Part shown: piece by piece, positions 59,599 to 64,000 of the stretch
Numbering within the stretch: position 1 is the stretch's first letter
How the letters are laid out: each line of letters opens with the position of its first letter
Assembly: GCA_021776195.1 (NCBI GenBank)
Contig: JAJFGK010000109.1
Location: forward strand, 40,450 to 104,449
DNA length: 64,000 nt
From: Kiloniellaceae bacterium
Lineage (GTDB): Bacteria > Pseudomonadota > Alphaproteobacteria > Kiloniellales > Kiloniellaceae
Direction: 5' to 3'
Notes under the pieces: model-generated
Databases searched by the model: none
Seen by the model: only the letters and a program-made list of their open reading frames with translations
What the model was told of the DNA's origin: nothing
Position numbers and translations under genes: made by a program

Positions 59599-60744
59599 AT
59601 GCTCCGCTCGATATCAGACGGACCACAGGCGGGCGAGCCGAGCCTCGATCCGCTGCACCGCGCCCTGGCCGAGCTGCGCCGCGGGGATCTGGTCCTGCTG
59701 ACCGCCGCGGGCGAACAGGTGGCCGTGATAGGCGCGGCTGAAACGCTGCGGGACGAGCTGTTCGACCTCGGCCGCCAGATTGGTCGCGAGCACGTCTATC
59801 TGGTCCTGACCGAGCATCGCGCCGCGGCGCTCAAGCTGGTCTCCAACGTTGCCAAGGCCCAACCGGCGGCGGCAGTCGCTCTGCCGGCCGCCGGCCTGGC
59901 CCTGGAGACCCTGCGCCAACTGGCCGATCCGCTGCTGACCCCCGATCCACCGCCTGCGATGCCGGATTGGCAGGCGATTCCAGCCGATCTGGCGGGGGCC
60001 GCGATCTCGCTTGCCAAGCAGGCGCACCTTCTGCCGGCCGCGGTGGTCGTGTTGCTGACCGACTTCGACGCCGAAACTCGGGCCACCCTGGTCGAGAATC
60101 GCGATATCGTCGAGGCCCGCATCGAGGAGATAACGGCCTACCGGCGCTTGTTGGCTGGGGCGCTGAAGCGCGTGGCCGAGGCGCGCGTACCCTTGGCCGG
60201 CGCGCAAGACGCACGCGTTATCGCCTTTCGGCCCGAGGATGGCGGTATCGAGCACCTCGCCATCGTGGTGGGACAGCCAGACCCCGCGACTCCCGTTTTG
60301 GTGCGCCTGCATTCCCAATGTTTCACGGGCGATCTTCTGGGGTCGCTGCGTTGCGATTGCGGCGATCAGCTGCATGGCGCCATTCGGGCCATTGGCGAGA
60401 CCGGCAGTGGGGTGCTGCTTTATCTCTCCCAGGAGGGGCGGGGCATTGGGTTGGTCAACAAGCTACGAGCCTATGAATTGCAGGACCGCGGCGCCGATAC
60501 CGCCGAGGCCAATGAGATCCTCGGCTTCGAGGCCGATGAGAGGCTTTATTATTCAGCCGCGGCCATGCTGCGGCAACTGGGCGTGGAGCAGGTCAGGCTC
60601 ATGACCAACAATCCGCGCAAGGTCGACGCCATGGCACGCTGCGGCATTCGCGTCGTCGAACGCGTGGCCCATAGTTTCCCGGCCAACGGCCACAACGAAA
60701 TCTATCTCGCCACGAAAGCCCAGCGCATGGGCCATCTTTTCTGA
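59599..60744 (+). CDS. ribA: GTP cyclohydrolase II with degenerate DHBP-synthase-like N-terminus
   Basis: 381 residues. The C-terminal half is a complete GTP cyclohydrolase II (first step of riboflavin synthesis): zinc site CFTGDLLGSLRCDCGDQL, LLYLSQEGRGIGLVNKLRAY, and LMTNNPRKVDAMARCGIRV. The N-terminal ~180 residues align in outline with RibB (LHRALAELRRGDLVLL) but lack its acidic DRENEGD metal motif, so it probably has no 3,4-dihydroxybutanone-phosphate synthase activity. Similar degenerate N-domains occur in other alphaproteobacterial RibA proteins. Confidence 0.92.
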   Translation: MLRSISDGPQAGEPSLDPLHRALAELRRGDLVLLTAAGEQVAVIGAAETLRDELFDLGRQIGREHVYLVLTEHRAAALKLVSNVAKAQPAAAVALPAAGLALETLRQLADPLLTPDPPPAMPDWQAIPADLAGAAISLAKQAHLLPAAVVVLLTDFDAETRATLVENRDIVEARIEEITAYRRLLAGALKRVAEARVPLAGAQDARVIAFRPEDGGIEHLAIVVGQPDPATPVLVRLHSQCFTGDLLGSLRCDCGDQLHGAIRAIGETGSGVLLYLSQEGRGIGLVNKLRAYELQDRGADTAEANEILGFEADERLYYSAAAMLRQLGVEQVRLMTNNPRKVDAMARCGIRVVERVAHSFPANGHNEIYLATKAQRMGHLF

Positions 60745-60863
60745 CTTCGGGCAGATTTTTCCTGGCTGGCACGGGTCCGATGGGGATTCCAAGCTCACCA
60801 AGCCAGGGTTTATAGGCACTTCGGTCTGGCACGCTTGTTGCGTCTGTTTGGCCGGGAGATGCC

Positions 60864-61991
60864 ATGAACAGCGAAATCGGCGCCGACGACTTTGTGAGAC
60901 CCCATCTGGGCAGGGCCCGGGCGGAAGCAGCTTCGCGCGCGGCGGCTCCACATACGGCTACTCTTCAGCCTGCGGCAAGGCCTGCACCGCAAAGCGGTGG
61001 CCTAAACCAGGCCGACGGCCCGGTCGGCGAGCGCTACAGCGGTGCGCCGGGGAGTGACGGCGAGGGTGCCGACTTCGGGTTCGCGGACCTGCTCGACATC
61101 ATCAATCCCCTGCATCACATTCCCGTGGTGTCGACACTCTACCGCGAGATGACCGGCGATGAGATTTCGGCGCCGGCCCGGGTACTTGGCGGCGTGCTTT
61201 ACGGTGGCGGCGTTGGACTGGTGTCCTCGATGGTCGAGGTGGTCGCCAGCGAGGCCGCCGGCCAGGACATGGACAAGGCGATCCTGGCCGCGCTGATTGG
61301 CGATGATCGAAAGGATCCGGCGGCACAGAACGCTGGTTCAGCGCCAAACACCATCGTCGAGGAAGACGGAATCCATCAGGATAGCCCCGAAACGGTAAGC
61401 GCGGTTGCCCCGCCGCCGACCGCTCCGGCTGGGAAGCGCGAGCCCGTTCTTACCGGAGGTGCCGCGATTGAGGCCTTTCTATCCGATCTGGCAAAGGTGC
61501 AAGACGAAGCCAACCTGGCCCAGGATGCCGCCGCCGCCTCTGATTCGGCCCTGGTAGGGACCGGAGCGAGTGGTGGGGTGGGAATCCCGCTGCCCCTGCC
61601 CAACGCCTTGTCGCCTGGCCTGACCGCGCCGGGGGCGTCCGTCGGGGCAGTACCTTCGGCACAACCGGGCCGGCAACAGGTCGAGGTGCCAAGAGTCATG
61701 CCTCTGCGGTCGCGTGATTGGGGTCAGGGGACGCCGCGGCCGGTACCATTGCCGACCCAGTTCGGCGGCAACGGGGCGGTCTATCCCGGCCTGTCCGGTA
61801 GAATCCTGCAGGGCGCTGCGGTCGGCGCGTTTCCCTCGGCGCTGGATCCGGGCCTGATCGCCGCCCACAGGGTGGCTGCTGGGGAGTTGGGGACGGAGCA
61901 GGGCGCGGCTGGCTTTTCCGAGCGCATGTTGCGTGGGGTCGAGCGTTATGAGGCCATGGCACGGGCGGGTAAAGCCCAGGCCCCCCAATAG
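60864..61991 (+). CDS. Protein of unknown function with a conserved NPLHHIP-type motif
   Basis: 375 residues. The N-terminal 70 residues and the C-terminal half are low-complexity (Ala, Gly and Pro rich) and probably disordered. Between them is a compact hydrophobic segment, DLLDIINPLHHIPVVSTLYR then MTGDEISAPARVLGGVLYGG and VGLVSSMVE, which I have the impression recurs in proteins of related alphaproteobacteria but cannot name. There is no signal peptide. The ATG is preceded by GGGAG. Function unknown; the glycine-rich segment could associate with a membrane. Confidence 0.8.
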   Translation: MNSEIGADDFVRPHLGRARAEAASRAAAPHTATLQPAARPAPQSGGLNQADGPVGERYSGAPGSDGEGADFGFADLLDIINPLHHIPVVSTLYREMTGDEISAPARVLGGVLYGGGVGLVSSMVEVVASEAAGQDMDKAILAALIGDDRKDPAAQNAGSAPNTIVEEDGIHQDSPETVSAVAPPPTAPAGKREPVLTGGAAIEAFLSDLAKVQDEANLAQDAAAASDSALVGTGASGGVGIPLPLPNALSPGLTAPGASVGAVPSAQPGRQQVEVPRVMPLRSRDWGQGTPRPVPLPTQFGGNGAVYPGLSGRILQGAAVGAFPSALDPGLIAAHRVAAGELGTEQGAAGFSERMLRGVERYEAMARAGKAQAPQ

Positions 61992-62074
61992 CGCGACCCG
62001 CGTGATTCATCTCATCGGCGGCTGGCCTGGACGGGTCCTTGCCGGAAGTCCGTTGTCGGACGTAGTCTTCGCCG

Positions 62075-62620
62075 ATGGACGTGGTCGTGCATTGGGACGC
62101 CGGCATCTGGACGGCACGCCTTGGCGATATGACGATGGGCTGTGCCATCGGCCGTCAGGGCGCCTGCCTCGCCAAGCGCGAGGGCGACGGCATGACACCG
62201 GTCGGGCGCTGGCCCTTTCGTTCCGTGCTGTTCCGCCCCGATTCGGGTGCCGCGCCCGCGACGAGGCTGACCTGTCGACCGCTGCGCGAAGACGACGGCT
62301 GGTGCGACGATCCAACTGATTCCGCTTATAACAGACTGGTCCGGTTACCCTATTCCGGGCACCATGAGCGGCTTTGGCGGAGCGACCGTCTCTATGACCT
62401 GATTGTTTGCCTGGGGCACAACGACGACCCGCCGCAGCCGGGCATGGGCAGTGCAATCTTCTTGCATCTGGCCCGGTCGGACTGGGGGCCGACCGACGGG
62501 TGTGTCGCGCTGGCGCGCAACGATTTGCTCAAGGTGCTGCGCGAGGTCGGATCGGGCGATGCCTTGGTGGTGGCAACCGAGGGTCCGCCGGCAAAGATCG
62601 TCGATCAAGTGCCCATCTGA
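62075..62620 (+). CDS. YkuD-type L,D-transpeptidase domain protein
   Basis: 181 residues. The L,D-transpeptidase signature is near the C-terminus: IFLHLARSDWGPTDGCVALA, with the His, the Gly-Cys nucleophile and a closing LA. The N-terminal part has GCAIGRQGACLAKREGDGMT, typical of the stand-alone YkuD group that otherwise makes peptidoglycan cross-links or attaches lipoproteins. There is no signal peptide or LysM domain, so cellular location is unclear. The 3' end overlaps the convergent YggS gene by 16 bases. Confidence 0.9.
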   Translation: MDVVVHWDAGIWTARLGDMTMGCAIGRQGACLAKREGDGMTPVGRWPFRSVLFRPDSGAAPATRLTCRPLREDDGWCDDPTDSAYNRLVRLPYSGHHERLWRSDRLYDLIVCLGHNDDPPQPGMGSAIFLHLARSDWGPTDGCVALARNDLLKVLREVGSGDALVVATEGPPAKIVDQVPI

Positions 62621-63342
62621 GGCGCTCGAGCGCCGAAGAGAGCACTGCCGACCCGCACGTGAGTGGCGCCGAGGCGAATGCCGGTTTCGAAGTCCGCCGA
62701 CATTCCCATGGAAAGTTCGGTCAGCCCGCATTTCGCCGCCAACTTGGCCAGGAGGGCGAAATGAGGCGCGGGCGGATCCTCGACGGGAGGTATGCACATC
62801 AAGCCGACGACCGGCAGGCCCAGGTCGTCTCGGGCCAATGCAAGGAAGTCCTCGAGCTCCTGGGGGGCGATCCCTGCTTTCTGCGGTTCTTCGCCGGTGT
62901 TGACTTGAATGAGAATGTGCGGCCGGCGGCCGGTTTTTTCCATTTCTCTGGCGAGTGCCCGGGCCAGTTTTGGTCGGTCGAGGGTCTCGATGACATCGAA
63001 AAGCGCCACCGCGTTTTGGGTCTTGTTGGTCTGCAGTGGGCCAATCAGGTGAAGCAGGAGATCGGGATAGAGGGTTTTCAGAGTGGGAAACTTGGTCTCG
63101 GCCTCCTGAACTCGATTTTCACCGAATACTCTCTGGCCGGCCTCGAGGGCGGCTTCGATCATTGCCGCGGGCTTGGTTTTGCTGACCGCAACCAGGGTCA
63201 CGTCTTCGGCCTGTCGTCCGCTTTGGATCGCGGCCGCCTCGATCGCCGATCTCAGGGCGCGCAAGTTGGCGGCGATCGGTGGATCGGCGTCTCCGTCGGG
63301 GCGCGTGGCGTTCTTGTCGGGTTCGGGCTCGGCTGGAGGCAT
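62605..63342 (-). CDS. YggS/PLPBP-family pyridoxal-phosphate homeostasis protein
   Basis: 245 residues of the PLP-binding alanine-racemase-like barrel: VTLVAVSKTKPAAMIEAALE (PLP lysine in SKTKP), QRVFGENRVQEA, LHLIGPLQTNK, LIQVNTGEEPQKAGI and LSMGMSADFETGIRLGATHV (phosphate-binding). Members buffer PLP and affect amino-acid homeostasis without a known catalytic reaction. The last residues overlap the transpeptidase gene end. Confidence 0.95.
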   Translation of the reverse strand: MPPAEPEPDKNATRPDGDADPPIAANLRALRSAIEAAAIQSGRQAEDVTLVAVSKTKPAAMIEAALEAGQRVFGENRVQEAETKFPTLKTLYPDLLLHLIGPLQTNKTQNAVALFDVIETLDRPKLARALAREMEKTGRRPHILIQVNTGEEPQKAGIAPQELEDFLALARDDLGLPVVGLMCIPPVEDPPAPHFALLAKLAAKCGLTELSMGMSADFETGIRLGATHVRVGSALFGARAPQMGT

Positions 63343-63443
63343 CCTGGCGGACCTTCATTGGAGAGGATTTGCTACCGCCACAGTCTATTCGATATCCGCG
63401 CCGCGTCCATTGCGCAGAAACGGGTCCCCGGCCGGGCAAAGAA

Positions 63444-63472
63444 AAAGGGGCGGGATAAAGACCCGCCCCTTT
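63444..63472 (-). terminator. Rho-independent terminator of the porin gene
   Basis: On the minus strand AAAGGGGCGGG, a short loop (TCTTTAT), then CCCGCCCCTTT followed by TTCTTT. It lies about 50 bases after the porin stop and between it and the YggS gene. Confidence 0.9.
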
Positions 63473-63522
63473 CAAGTCCCGCCTGACGGCGGATACTTGT
63501 CTGCACCTAAGACCTCTGGGTC

Positions 63523-64000
63523 TTAGAAGCCGATCTTCATACCGACGATACCGGCGACGCCATCGGCATCGGTGCCGTTGCCCTCGTCGTCCCAGTCGGC
63601 GTACATGACCGTGAGGCTGGACTTGATGCCCGGGCCCACCGCATAAGAGACTGCGCCGGCAATCGACCGCAGGACATCGTCGTCCGGGTCGCCGGCGGAG
63701 CCTTCCACCTTGCTGTAGAAGCCGGTGGCGCTGACGCCCCAGGGGCCGGTGGTGTAAGACACACCCAAGTCAGCCGCCCAGCCGTCCTGCACGCGGTCGG
63801 AATCTTCCAGCGCGAAGGAGCCGCCGATGGTGAAGCCGGCGAAGCCGACGTTCAAGCCAGCGGAGAACTGCTGCGGGTCTTCCAGGCCGCCCACATCGGA
63901 CGCCTCGGCGCGACGGTAGCCACCGGCAACCGCCACATCGACGCCGCCGAAGGACTCGACGAAGTTCGCGCCGACCGAGAAGAGGTGATGCATCTCGGTG
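63523..64000 (-). CDS. Gram-negative porin, 5' part outside the window
   Basis: About 159 residues of the C-terminal part. Alternating polar/hydrophobic strands suit a beta-barrel (AVAGGYRRAEASDVGG, FAGFTIGGSFALEDSDRV, DLGVSYTTGPWGVSATGFYS, IAGAVSYAVGPGIKSSLTVM) and the last residue is Phe (VGMKIGF), the outer-membrane assembly signal. The frame runs off the window edge at 64000 with no start. Best described as a general porin of the alphaproteobacterial Porin_4-like type. A strong terminator follows. Confidence 0.9.
   Translation of the reverse strand, partial: TEMHHLFSVGANFVESFGGVDVAVAGGYRRAEASDVGGLEDPQQFSAGLNVGFAGFTIGGSFALEDSDRVQDGWAADLGVSYTTGPWGVSATGFYSKVEGSAGDPDDDVLRSIAGAVSYAVGPGIKSSLTVMYADWDDEGNGTDADGVAGIVGMKIGF

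Noticed and set aside
1..64000. Prophage, integron or transposon
   Set aside because: No integrase, transposase, phage structural gene or terminal repeat was recognised; the low-GC segment at 39-42.6 kb lacks mobility genes.

Overview
The window is GC-rich, densely coded chromosome from an alphaproteobacterium, most likely a member of the Rhodospirillales or a near relative. This rests on gene content: a DivL-type pseudokinase with tyrosine at the phosphoacceptor site, a ChvG/ChvI pair next to a short-form HprK and EIIA-Man/HPr/EI proteins, AddA/AddB instead of RecBCD, and the AmgK/MurU muramic-acid salvage pair. No rRNA, tRNA, CRISPR array, integrase or transposase was recognised.

Layout. 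1-6.8 kb (minus): a peptide-type ABC transporter (two permeases, one cut by the window edge, plus a binding protein), an M20 deacylase, a Rieske oxygenase and a ChaC-like gamma-glutamylcyclotransferase, an apparent uptake-and-catabolism cluster interrupted by palindromic repeats. 7-8.9 kb: AMP nucleosidase and thioredoxin. 9-18 kb: tsaE-amgK-murU-addB-addA, with overlapping or closely abutting genes. 18.1-19.1 kb (plus): a ferredoxin-NADP reductase lying between tsaE and divL. 19.1-24.7 kb: divL, then a receiver-only signalling operon (REC-REC, REC, and a REC-histidine kinase split by an in-frame TGA), preceded by an AT-rich intergenic stretch. 25.2-32 kb: ptsI, ptsH, an EIIA of the mannose family, a fused HprK-RapZ protein, chvG and chvI. 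32.4-39.3 kb: msrA, an NTF2-like protein, a GlxA-type regulator, a HugZ-like FMN protein, a small membrane protein, pckA, a TPR protein and a zinc peptidase. 39.4-42.6 kb: a visibly less GC-rich island with a trypsin-like protease and a large lipoprotein of unknown function. 42.7-64 kb: polA, two methyltransferases, an HxlR regulator with paired palindromic operators divergent from an SMP-30 lactonase, PNPOx-fold proteins, a class II amidotransferase, a MocR regulator, a VOC protein, a 25-residue membrane ORF, a membrane class III cyclase, an MBL hydrolase, an MFS transporter, an orphan OmpR regulator, ribA, two proteins of uncertain role, a YkuD transpeptidase, a YggS protein and the end of a porin gene.

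The parts most worth a second look are the TGA-interrupted kinase in the output-less operon beside divL, the HprK-RapZ fusion with an altered Walker A in its RapZ half, the protease/lipoprotein island, the HxlR operator pair, the 25-residue membrane ORF, and an oxidase gene whose start lies across a probable one-base homopolymer frameshift and whose stop lies inside a repeat.
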